A stretch of DNA of 10,530 nucleotides from SYFY01 sp043719475 (GTDB lineage: Bacteria > Pseudomonadota > Gammaproteobacteria > Pseudomonadales > Azotimanducaceae): assembly GCA_043719475.1 (NCBI GenBank), contig JAYSTS010000346.1:1-10530 (forward strand). The letters run 5' to 3'. Positions 1 to 6,778 of this stretch are shown in pieces (position 1 is the first letter of the stretch; every line of letters begins with the position of its first letter). Below the pieces are notes generated by a model. It was not told the DNA's origin, made no database searches, and saw only the letters and a list, made by a program, of their open reading frames with translations. Made by a program: the position numbers and the translations under genes.

Positions 1-216
1 ATGGAGTTGCAGATGCAGCAGCTGGTCGCCTCTCAGCAGGATCTCATCGCCAAGCTCAACAGCCAGCGAGAAGGGCTTAATGCGATGAAGAGCGATCTGT
101 CTCGTCGGGTCACCGAGAACGAACAGGCCATTAGCGCCATCGATGCTTACCGGTCTCAGATCAGCAATCGGTTGAATGAACTGGAAAGAAAGATCGTCAG
201 CCCACCCCTGAACTGA
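1..216 (+). CDS. Coiled-coil protein, possibly a C-terminal fragment
   Basis: The open frame starts with ATG at the first base of the window and ends in TGA at 214-216. Because it begins at the edge, I cannot tell whether this is a complete 71-residue protein or the tail of a longer one. The product is almost entirely helix-forming, rich in Gln, Glu, Lys, Arg and Leu, with heptad-like spacing of Leu, Ile and Met over residues 1-65, so it is very likely a coiled coil. It ends in a short Pro-containing tail (SPPLN). There is no signal peptide, membrane segment or catalytic motif in the visible part, and I do not recognise the family. The next gene on the same strand begins 149 bases later. Confidence 0.55.
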   Translation: MELQMQQLVASQQDLIAKLNSQREGLNAMKSDLSRRVTENEQAISAIDAYRSQISNRLNELERKIVSPPLN

Positions 217-365
217 TCGACTGCACTGGTGGCCCTTCGCACTGCCAATAGTCCGGCGTGGACTTGGCGAGCTGATTGCCGTTTCCCTGTCTGAGCACCA
301 CCGAAATGTGATCGTGTGCCGTTTTGTGAATTTTCTCACGGGCATACTGCGACGCATCGTAGTCA
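217..365. other. Intergenic region before the HD-GYP gene
   Basis: These 149 bases separate the coiled-coil gene from the HD-GYP gene. Apart from the CRP-like palindrome I see no convincing promoter: TTGTGA (324-329) and CATACT (343-348) are only 13 bases apart, too close for a sigma-70 pair. No terminator hairpin with a U-tract follows the first gene. Confidence 0.5.
325..340. promoter_or_regulatory. CRP/Vfr-like palindrome TGTGA-N6-TCACG
   Basis: The sequence TGTGAATTTTCTCACG matches the CRP core TGTGA-N6-TCACA at nine of the ten defined positions and has an AT-rich centre. A second half-site-like AAATGTGATC lies at 305-314. The site is centred about 33 bases before the ATG of the HD-GYP gene. 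If it activated from a class II position (-41.5), the transcript would start inside the beginning of that gene, so repression or a start further downstream would fit better. The match is by eye only. Confidence 0.3.
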
Positions 366-2249
366 ATGGATGACCCGATGCTTAATGGAGACAAGCGTCC
401 GGCAATCTGTGTTGCAGATGTCGGCTTTGCAAAATTCACCGAATCGGCTCGCGCACTTGGTTGGCAGGTGTTACGGCATGATGACGGTTTGATCGAACAA
501 AACCGCGAGCTGGTTGCTCTGGTATTGCTGGACGATGAATCCGCTGCAGCGGGTAGCAGAGTCCTGTTTCAACACGCCCTGTTTGCAGCACTCAGCGCCG
601 ATTCCGATGCTGATCTGTGTATTCCTGCGACGGCAGATACGGAACAGATCCGTCAGTTGCTCAGACACAGTGAAGGGCACTGGCGGCGCAATCTGAAGGT
701 TACCCAACTGGCGACGGAAGTCGGCATACGTCGGCAGAGATTGCGCCAACTGTCTGATATTGGCGCACAACTGTCGACCCAGGTAAATCTCGACGCTCTG
801 CTCGAGACGATCCTGACCGAGTCGCGAAAGATCGCCACCTGCGAAGGTGGATCGCTCTATTTGGCGGACCGAAGCGGTGCAGAACCCACACTGGTCTTCA
901 AGCTGGCGCAGAACGATGCGTTTGTTGTCCCGTTTGTTGAAACTCGTCTGCCCATGACACCCGCGTCCATTGCAGGTTACGTCGCGTCAATCGGGGAAGA
1001 GCTGAACATTGCTGATGTGTATGTACTCGAGCCGGGGCTGCCTTATCGATTCAATCGTACGTTCGACGACAAGATGGGCTATCGCACGTCATCCATGCTG
1101 GTGATGCCGATGCGAGACCATCGCCAGGAAGTGGTTGGTGTCTTGCAGTTCGTCAATCGGCGCGATCGAGCCGGAAAACTCCTGGAATTTGATCGGGAAA
1201 TTGTGGAAGTTCTGCGTGCACTCGCAAGTCAGGCCGCAATCTCCATCCAGCGTAATGCACTGGTGCGTAACATCAACGAGCTGTTTGAAGGGTTCGTTCG
1301 TGCCAGTGTGAAGACGATCGAACATCGAGATCCGTCGACCAGTGGCCACTCCTTCCGGGTCGCAGAGTCGACGGTGCAACTCATGGAGCTGTTACCGCAA
1401 TCAAACAATTCCCGCTTCCGCGGTCTGGTTCTGTCGTCAGAGTCGCTGCGAGAAATTCGGTACGCAGCGTTGCTGCATGACTTCGGCAAAATTGGTGTGC
1501 GTGAAGAGGTGCTGCTGAAGGCGAACAAGCTGTCCGGCGACCGACTGGGTATTCTGCAATATCGCTTTGAATTACAGCGTGAACGACTGCGTCGTCGTGC
1601 TGTCGAAAAGGAACTTCATCTCCTGCATCAAAAGGCTATGGATATTGAGGTTGCACGCAGGCGAGTGCATCGGGATCTGGAGAAGCAACTGTCTGTACTG
1701 GACGACTACTGGATCGCTGTGGTGCGAGCCAACAAACCCAATCTGCTTGAGGACGGAGATTTCCAGCATCTGATCGAGATCCGCGAAGAAAGGTTCCTGG
1801 ATCTGGACGGCACAATTACCGGGCTTATCGATGACAACGACCTGTTGGCCCTGTCAATCCGCCGTGGATCTCTCACACCGGCAGAGCGTCGTGAAATTCA
1901 ATCGCACGTCGTTCACACCCGGGAGTTCTTGTCGGTGTTGCCCTGGCCGACTGAGTTGTCTGCAATCCCTGCGATTGCAGGCGCGCACCATGAACGACTC
2001 GATGGAAGTGGTTATCCGGATGGTCTGATCGGCGATCAGATACCTCTGGCCGCACGGGTGATGGCAGTGTGCGATATCTTTGATGCTCTGACCGCGATGG
2101 ATAGACCTTACAAGTCGGCGATCTCCTCCTCACAGGCTGCCTCGATTCTTCAGGATGAGGCACGACGAGGACTGATCGATCAGGATATCGTCGACATCTT
2201 TCTGGAAGCGCGCCTGCATGAAACGCTGATGAAGGTCGTGAATGGCTGA
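366..2249 (+). CDS. GAF and HD-GYP domain protein, probable cyclic-di-GMP phosphodiesterase
   Basis: The 627-residue product has an N-terminal region of about 110 residues resembling a degenerate receiver, a charged helix (about 112-140), a GAF domain (about 141-300) and a C-terminal HD-GYP domain (about 305-620). Visible HD-GYP signatures are H328 in SGHSFRVAE, H371-D372 in LLHDFGKIGV, H514 and H517 in SHVVHTREF, HHERLDGSGYP at 541-551, and DIFDALTAMDRPY near the end. The full metal-ligand set therefore looks present, predicting hydrolysis of cyclic-di-GMP in the cytoplasm, with the GAF domain as the likely sensor. The stretch between the HD and GYP halves is about 110 residues longer than usual. 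No membrane segment is seen. An in-frame TAG at 360-362 makes 366 the first possible ATG; a second ATG at 378 is an alternative, and neither has a strong ribosome binding site. The domain calls are firm; substrate and sensed signal are inferred. Confidence 0.93.
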   Translation: MDDPMLNGDKRPAICVADVGFAKFTESARALGWQVLRHDDGLIEQNRELVALVLLDDESAAAGSRVLFQHALFAALSADSDADLCIPATADTEQIRQLLRHSEGHWRRNLKVTQLATEVGIRRQRLRQLSDIGAQLSTQVNLDALLETILTESRKIATCEGGSLYLADRSGAEPTLVFKLAQNDAFVVPFVETRLPMTPASIAGYVASIGEELNIADVYVLEPGLPYRFNRTFDDKMGYRTSSMLVMPMRDHRQEVVGVLQFVNRRDRAGKLLEFDREIVEVLRALASQAAISIQRNALVRNINELFEGFVRASVKTIEHRDPSTSGHSFRVAESTVQLMELLPQSNNSRFRGLVLSSESLREIRYAALLHDFGKIGVREEVLLKANKLSGDRLGILQYRFELQRERLRRRAVEKELHLLHQKAMDIEVARRRVHRDLEKQLSVLDDYWIAVVRANKPNLLEDGDFQHLIEIREERFLDLDGTITGLIDDNDLLALSIRRGSLTPAERREIQSHVVHTREFLSVLPWPTELSAIPAIAGAHHERLDGSGYPDGLIGDQIPLAARVMAVCDIFDALTAMDRPYKSAISSSQAASILQDEARRGLIDQDIVDIFLEARLHETLMKVVNG

Positions 2250-2261
2250 GTGAAAGGTCCG

Positions 2262-2282
2262 TTCAGGTCTTCCCAACCTGAA
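2262..2282. terminator. Possible bidirectional terminator hairpin
   Basis: A perfect 7-bp inverted repeat, TTCAGGT and ACCTGAA, with a 7-base loop lies in the 39 bases between two convergent genes (stops at 2249 and 2289). The place suits a shared terminator. There is no clear U-tract on either strand and the stem is only moderately GC-rich, so it is a weak intrinsic terminator at best. Confidence 0.35.
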
Positions 2283-2288
2283 GTCTGT

Positions 2289-2873
2289 TCACTTCCATAG
2301 ATCCAGGACGTTAACTTTAACGAGGATGTCGCCATTGTCCCAGATGGCGCCGTCTTCGGTGATTTCGTCAACCGACCAGTGAGCAAGAGCCTCCCCTTCG
2401 CGTACCCGTTGACCGTTGACGGACATTGACCGACCACCAGGCTCGCTCGAATAGAGATGAGAGGAATAACGGAACAGGAGAAGCTCCTCCTGTATCGCTT
2501 GTGGTGCATCGGTGAGCATCACTGGTGTTCTGTAGATTTCCTCGGGCGTCGCGTCGCTTTCTATGGGCTGGTAGTAAGGGACTGTGTCAACGGCCTGTTC
2601 TGCGGCGGCCGACGTCGTCTTCGCGGGATCACTCACCGCTGGAAGAGCTGCTGTCGCACTTTCGATCGCTACAACAACGTCGTCTAGCGGCCGAGCGAAA
2701 AACCAGCGGACGAGCAACGTTCCAGTCAGCAACAAGGCAATGAAAGCCAGAAGACCAATGGCTATCCACAATCGGCGTTGACGATTGCGCATTTGCGAAT
2801 AGGCCCAGGTTGCCGCCTGGCTGGGTTCTTCATCGAGTTGACGTCGACGGGCGGCATCCACGATGAACGACAT
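2289..2873 (-). CDS. gspB: GspB, type II secretion accessory protein
   Basis: The 194-residue product opens with MSFIVDAARRR, like the GspB/ExeB start (MSYILDALRK-type). It has one membrane segment at about 36-58 preceded by basic residues, a Pro/Ala/Glu-rich periplasmic linker (about 60-125), and a C-terminal domain (about 130-194). That domain has the family pattern: YSSHLYSSEPGGRSMSVNG, then REGEALAHWSVDEITEDGAIW, ending in LDLWK. In Aeromonas, ExeB partners the ATPase ExeA in the inner membrane, and the pair helps the GspD secretin assemble through the peptidoglycan. The gene starts one base after the gspA stop (TAACATG), with GAGG nine bases upstream, so the two are translated together. 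It is the last gene of the leftward operon and faces the HD-GYP gene. No core type II secretion genes are in the window. Confidence 0.88.
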   Translation of the reverse strand: MSFIVDAARRRQLDEEPSQAATWAYSQMRNRQRRLWIAIGLLAFIALLLTGTLLVRWFFARPLDDVVVAIESATAALPAVSDPAKTTSAAAEQAVDTVPYYQPIESDATPEEIYRTPVMLTDAPQAIQEELLLFRYSSHLYSSEPGGRSMSVNGQRVREGEALAHWSVDEITEDGAIWDNGDILVKVNVLDLWK

Positions 2874-2874
2874 G

Positions 2875-4611
2875 TTATATCGCCTCGACTGGTGTGAGTT
2901 TACGTAGACTGGGGATTGTAGTGCTATCGGTCACTCTGGCGAGACGGAGCCAGGTCTTTGGACCGACAACACGATCAGGAACCAGTGCCTCCCGTTTCTG
3001 AAACTCCAGGAGAGCATTTGCAAGGTCGGCATCAAACAGGTTCTTGATCGAACTTGTTATCGGGCGCCCCAGAGCGGTCTCCAATCGATCTCGAAGGACG
3101 ACAACGCTATCGTGCAAGTCACCTTCGCTCAGTAAGCCGCTATACAGGGGCGGCCGCGGCCAGACATAGGTGAAGTTGCCGAACCACTGCTCTCGCAGGT
3201 CCTGTGGCGTCACGTTGACGATCATGCCATCAAGGCCCAGCGTCAGCCTCGCTCCTTCAAGACCGAGCAGGGCGGCGTGGTAGGGCTCGGTCTTCTCGTC
3301 CCACAGTTCGATGACCACAGGGAGATCCAGATGCTCGATATCCGCCAAGGTGCCGGTCTGGCTGGTGCATGACAGCTCGTTCAGATTTGCGAATTCGCAA
3401 GGCAATCCATTCGTCGCCGTGTTGTACTCCAGGGACCAGGTGTTGAACACTTGGCGATAGGCCGATCCTTGCAGTTCTTCGTTGGACTTCGCAGGACGGC
3501 TGACCAGTCTTGGTGATGAAACCTCAGCGGCGGGTGCGTCCTGTGCATCCTGTGCATCCTGTGCATCAGTGGGCTCAGTGGCATCAGTGGCATCGTTCGC
3601 GAGCGCACGGCCTTGGGTCTCCGGGCTGAAAGGGATTTCTCCCGGTTCCACATCTTCTGGTTGAACGATTACCGATGGCCCATTTCGAGTCGTGGGCTCC
3701 GGGATTGTATTTCGTTGTTCCGCCACCCAATAACCGATCAGTGCCATCGTTATCACCACCAATGCCGACGCGGCTGTGATAACGAGCCAGGAGTGGTTTC
3801 GTCGATCCGGTATGACTTCGACCGCGGCGCGATTGACGATTTGTTGTGTCACTTCAAACGCGCCGAGTCCGTATGCTCCCAGCAGAGCCCGATCGGCCAC
3901 GACGTTGATCAAACGTGGTATGCCCCCGGTCACCCGATGCAGCTTACGAAGCGCAGATTGCGTGAAAATGCGAGGGTTCCCTCCTGCGGTCGCCAGACGG
4001 TGCGCAACGTAGGCGGATGTTTCGGCACTACCGAGTGGCCCGAGTCGGTATCGCGCCGTGATTCGTTGGGACAGTTGCCGCAGTTCGGTGCGCGCCAGCA
4101 GTGCGTCCAGCTCCGGCTGCCCGATCAGAATGATGCGGAGCAGCTTGCGTTCGTCTGTTTCCAGGTTAGTGAGCAACCGAATTTGTTCAAGGACCGCCGG
4201 GGAGAGGTTTTGCGCCTCGTCGATCACGAGCACAGTGCTCCTGCCTTCACGATGCGCACGAAGCAGATATTGATTGAGTAGATCGATGTACTGCTTGATG
4301 GATGACGTGGTGTTCTTGTCGTGGGCGATGGCCAGTTCTTCGCAGATCGTCTCTAGCAGCTCCTTGGCCGTGAGGCGCGGATTCAGGATGAACGCAAGGT
4401 CCATGTTTTCCGGTGTCATGCGAACCAGATTGCGTAACAAAGTCGTTTTGCCAGTGCCGACTTCGCCAGTGATGAGTACAAATCCGCCGTGATTCAACCC
4501 GTACTGAAGATGCGCGAGCGCTTCGTTATGACCTTCGCTCAGGTAGAGGAAGCCTGGGTCCGGAGCAATGGAAAAAGGTTCGCGGACAAAGCGAAAATGT
4601 TCGAGGTACAT
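2875..4611 (-). CDS. gspA: GspA, AAA ATPase with peptidoglycan-binding domain
   Basis: The 578-residue product starts with the ExeA/GspA signature (FREPFSIAPDP, then FLYLSEGHNEALAHL). Domains in order: AAA ATPase (about 1-270) with Walker A GEVGTGKTT at 49-57 and Walker B VLVIDEAQ with D131-E132; one membrane segment (about 275-295); a low-complexity linker holding DA(Q/T/P) tripeptide repeats (about 338-361); a C39-peptidase-like region (about 385-485); and a C-terminal peptidoglycan-binding domain (about 505-557, ending VVGPKTWLRL). Known role in Aeromonas: with GspB it binds peptidoglycan and drives multimerisation and insertion of the GspD secretin. The start overlaps the yihG stop by one base (TGATG) and lacks a ribosome binding site of its own, indicating translational coupling. 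gspB follows after one base. Length and architecture are normal for the long GspA type. Confidence 0.93.
   Translation of the reverse strand: MYLEHFRFVREPFSIAPDPGFLYLSEGHNEALAHLQYGLNHGGFVLITGEVGTGKTTLLRNLVRMTPENMDLAFILNPRLTAKELLETICEELAIAHDKNTTSSIKQYIDLLNQYLLRAHREGRSTVLVIDEAQNLSPAVLEQIRLLTNLETDERKLLRIILIGQPELDALLARTELRQLSQRITARYRLGPLGSAETSAYVAHRLATAGGNPRIFTQSALRKLHRVTGGIPRLINVVADRALLGAYGLGAFEVTQQIVNRAAVEVIPDRRNHSWLVITAASALVVITMALIGYWVAEQRNTIPEPTTRNGPSVIVQPEDVEPGEIPFSPETQGRALANDATDATEPTDAQDAQDAQDAPAAEVSSPRLVSRPAKSNEELQGSAYRQVFNTWSLEYNTATNGLPCEFANLNELSCTSQTGTLADIEHLDLPVVIELWDEKTEPYHAALLGLEGARLTLGLDGMIVNVTPQDLREQWFGNFTYVWPRPPLYSGLLSEGDLHDSVVVLRDRLETALGRPITSSIKNLFDADLANALLEFQKREALVPDRVVGPKTWLRLARVTDSTTIPSLRKLTPVEAI
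3532..3594 (-). repeat. 9-bp tandem repeat inside gspA (DA-x tripeptides)
   Basis: Seven 9-base units lie head to tail in frame. Three (3541-3567) are identical (CTGTGCATC on the plus strand), two (3577-3594) are identical AGTGGCATC, and two are diverged. They encode DAT, DAT, EPT, DAQ, DAQ, DAQ and DAP on the minus strand, in the periplasmic linker between the membrane segment and the C-terminal domains. Identical neighbouring units suggest recent expansion by slippage; changes in copy number would keep the frame. Confidence 0.85.
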
Positions 4612-5498
4612 CAGGACGCGGTGGCGTCAGTTTCGAGTCGCGTCAGGCACTGGTCCTTGGCATGCCAGACTGTATCTATCCAGGCTGCCAGGCGACGGCG
4701 TTGTTCGCGTTCGGTGCCCTCGGCCAGTACCTCGGCGGGGATGGTGTAGGTTTCGACCACGACGTTCACCTGCCGGCATTTGCCTTGCAGGAATTCCCAG
4801 ATCGTCGGCGTGTCGCTGGGGTAGTGGATGGTGACGTCGAGCATTCGATTGAACGCACTGCCCATGTCGGTCATGACATAAGACAGACCTCCCACCTTTG
4901 GCGGCAGCAATCGGTTGAATGGGCTGCGCAGGCGCTCATGTTTGACAGGCGTGAATCGTGTGCCCTCGATGAAATTCAACACCGTCGAGGGGTACTCGCG
5001 AAATTGCCGACATGCTGTGCGTATCGATTCGCGGTCGGCACCTTTCAACTCCGGCTTCTTCGCAATCTGCTGTTTGGTGGAGCGTTTGACGAAAGGAAAC
5101 CCCAACAGATACATGCCGATGCCGATGAACGGAATCCAGATCAACTGTTCCTTGGTAAAGAACTTGATAGGCGGGATCCGGTTCCACAGGATGGTTTGCA
5201 GGATAAGAATGTCGGACCAGGTCTGGTGATTCGAGATGACGAGATACCACTGGTCTGTAGATACTGTGTCTATCTCTCGCCAATCCAGACGGATATCTGT
5301 CATTCGCACTGCGTTCAACAAGAGCTTGTTAAAACCGGTCCAGGCGAACAACCAGACTTCGAGCCATCGCTTCAGTCGCCGACCGGCGGCACCAGGGAGA
5401 ATCAACGCAACAACGCCGAGAGAAAATAACGGAATGCACACCAGGGTGGTGACACACAGGGTCACCAGGAGGACAACGATTCCGCGCAGTAACGGCAT
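4611..5498 (-). CDS. yihG: YihG-type lysophospholipid acyltransferase
   Basis: The product (295 residues from 5498) is a PlsC/LPLAT-fold acyltransferase. It has an N-terminal membrane segment (about residues 1-37), the catalytic HX4D motif in NHQTWSDI (H91, D96), and the acceptor-binding EGTRF at 178-182. Longer shared stretches, such as KEQLIWIPFIG, FPFVKRS and FNRLLPPKVGG, match Escherichia coli YihG, an inner-membrane enzyme that acylates lysophosphatidic-type lipids. The frame stays open up to an ATG at 5558, but that would overlap the divergent peptidase gene by 12 bases. The promoter at 5530-5558 would start transcripts near 5522, and family alignment fits the ATG at 5498; a TTG at 5510 is another choice. 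No strong ribosome binding site precedes any of them. It leads the yihG-gspA-gspB operon and overlaps gspA by one base. Confidence 0.88.
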   Translation of the reverse strand: MPLLRGIVVLLVTLCVTTLVCIPLFSLGVVALILPGAAGRRLKRWLEVWLFAWTGFNKLLLNAVRMTDIRLDWREIDTVSTDQWYLVISNHQTWSDILILQTILWNRIPPIKFFTKEQLIWIPFIGIGMYLLGFPFVKRSTKQQIAKKPELKGADRESIRTACRQFREYPSTVLNFIEGTRFTPVKHERLRSPFNRLLPPKVGGLSYVMTDMGSAFNRMLDVTIHYPSDTPTIWEFLQGKCRQVNVVVETYTIPAEVLAEGTEREQRRRLAAWIDTVWHAKDQCLTRLETDATAS

Positions 5499-5529
5499 GG
5501 CGGGTAACAAGCTCGTGGATGAGATCGCG

Positions 5530-5558
5530 AGTATACGAGGGGGGCCATGAGCCGCCAA
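5530..5558 (-). promoter_or_regulatory. Candidate sigma-70 promoter for yihG-gspA-gspB
   Basis: On the minus strand TTGGCG (5558-5553) is separated by exactly 17 bases from TATACT (5535-5530). This matches the consensus at four of six and five of six positions. Transcription would start near 5522, about 25 bases before the ATG at 5498, which supports that start over 5558. The element overlaps the ribosome binding site and first codons of the divergent peptidase gene. Confidence 0.45.
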
Positions 5559-6626
5559 ATCGGTGTCTTGCTGTTATTCATGCTCTCGGGCTGTAGCACC
5601 CTGAGTTATTACGGTCAGGCGGTGCATGGACAAGCCTCGCTGCTCTTGAATCGTCAGTCTGTTCCAGGTTTGCTCAAGTCTTCGAAAACGCCATCAGAAC
5701 TGCGCGCTCGTCTGGAAACAAGTCAGGCTGTCCTGCGTTTTGCCGAGGAACGCCTGCACCTGTCGGCTCACGGCCGCTACCGAAGTCTTGTCATCACGGG
5801 ACGACGGGCGGTGGTCTGGAATGTGGTAACGACGCCCGCACTCTCCCTGGCGCCGTTGCACTGGTGCTATCCGATCGTGGGTTGTCTGCCGTATCGAGGC
5901 TTTTTTAGTGAAGCGCGCGCGCGACGGGAAGCCACACAGCTCCGGGCGGCTGGCAAGGTGGTTAGCGTGGGTGGTGTTCCCGCCTACTCGACGCTGGGTT
6001 GGTTCAAGGATCCGCTGCTCGATACGTTCATTCACTGGCCGGATGCGGACCTCGCCAATCTACTATTCCATGAATTGGCGCATGGCCGTGTTTGGGTCAA
6101 TGGTGATGCGCAATTCAATGAGTCCCTGGCAAGTTTCGTCGGCAACGCAGGGGTAACGCAGTGGCTCATTGATCGCCCTGCTGACCTTGATCGATACCTG
6201 CGTGCTCAGACACTCGATGAGCGTTTCGAGCGCAGGTTGGCGGGGCTGCGTAAACGCCTCGAATCGGTTTACGCGTCACGTGCAGCGGATCAGGAAAAAC
6301 AACGGTTGGCCGATGCCGGCTATGCAGAATTTCGTCGGTGCCACATGGCAGCACGTCGTGATAGCCAAACTTCCCGCTTTGACGCGATTGTTGCGACAGG
6401 CCTCAACAATGCGTATCTGGCTGGGCGGCAGACCTATGCACAATACGAACCCGCGTTTGCCATTCTGTATCGGGATGCGGGCCACCAGTGGCCGCAGTTC
6501 TGGTCTGCCGTGGAGCAGTTGATCGCCATGTCGAAAGCGGCGCGTCATCAGCACCTGGGAGACCTGAGCCCCGACCCAACGGGCGCTTCAGATCAGCATC
6601 AGGGAACAGACTGCGGAAATTACTAG
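5547..6626 (+). CDS. Predicted lipoprotein zinc aminopeptidase (PF10023-like)
   Basis: The 359-residue product has a lipoprotein signal peptide: a short basic start, a hydrophobic core, and a lipobox LSGC with the lipidated Cys at 16. The mature protein is therefore expected to be anchored in the outer or inner membrane facing the periplasm. The zinc motif HELAH is at 175-179, followed by FNESLASFVG with E192 as the likely third ligand. This HELAH plus NES pattern, and the early YYGQAVHGQ segment, fit the predicted aminopeptidase family PF10023. Substrate is unknown. The ATG at 5547 has a strong GAGGGGG ribosome binding site six to seven bases upstream. The gene diverges from yihG with about 48 bases between start codons, and ends in TAG within CTAG at 6623-6626. 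The last 25 residues are polar and probably disordered. Confidence 0.88.
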   Translation: MSRQIGVLLLFMLSGCSTLSYYGQAVHGQASLLLNRQSVPGLLKSSKTPSELRARLETSQAVLRFAEERLHLSAHGRYRSLVITGRRAVVWNVVTTPALSLAPLHWCYPIVGCLPYRGFFSEARARREATQLRAAGKVVSVGGVPAYSTLGWFKDPLLDTFIHWPDADLANLLFHELAHGRVWVNGDAQFNESLASFVGNAGVTQWLIDRPADLDRYLRAQTLDERFERRLAGLRKRLESVYASRAADQEKQRLADAGYAEFRRCHMAARRDSQTSRFDAIVATGLNNAYLAGRQTYAQYEPAFAILYRDAGHQWPQFWSAVEQLIAMSKAARHQHLGDLSPDPTGASDQHQGTDCGNY

Positions 6627-6778
6627 GGTGCCGTTGAAGTTGAGTCCTTCACGCGCTGCAAGGCGACGCCCAGGGTATGGCTGGCGCTTGTTTCCCAATT
6701 GAACTGGAAGCGGAGCTGCATTGTCGCCGACAATGCCAGCAGTGGTCCGGCAAACAGCGCCAGTCGAGATAGGCTCAA
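6623..6778 (-). CDS. Doubtful 51-residue small ORF, membrane- or signal-like
   Basis: From a TTG at 6778 the minus strand encodes 51 residues ending in TAG at 6625-6623. The start LSRLALFAGPLLALSA looks like a signal peptide or membrane segment and is followed by a mixed polar tail. Third codon positions are mostly G or C, about two thirds, as in the neighbours. Its stop shares the palindrome CTAG with the stop of the peptidase gene. Against it: there is no ATG at the start, no obvious ribosome binding site, and an ATG-started 82-codon ORF (6836-6588) covers the same bases in another frame. It could be a real small gene, a decayed remnant or chance. Confidence 0.22.
   Translation of the reverse strand: MSLSRLALFAGPLLALSATMQLRFQFNWETSASHTLGVALQRVKDSTSTAP

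Noticed and set aside
197..439. 80-codon minus-strand frame between the first two genes
   Set aside because: It overlaps the ends of both neighbours, has no ribosome binding site and no recognisable motif.
3613..4281. 222-codon open frame on the plus strand opposite gspA
   Set aside because: The minus strand here encodes an unmistakable AAA ATPase with Walker motifs; the plus-strand translation is rich in Arg, Cys and His and resembles no family, as expected for a shadow frame.
4662..5429. 255-codon plus-strand frame opposite yihG
   Set aside because: The minus strand carries conserved HX4D and EGTR acyltransferase motifs throughout; the plus frame is a shadow.
5498..5558. yihG start at the upstream ATG (5558)
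   Set aside because: It would overlap the divergent peptidase gene and precede the likely transcript start near 5522; the 5498 start fits the family better.
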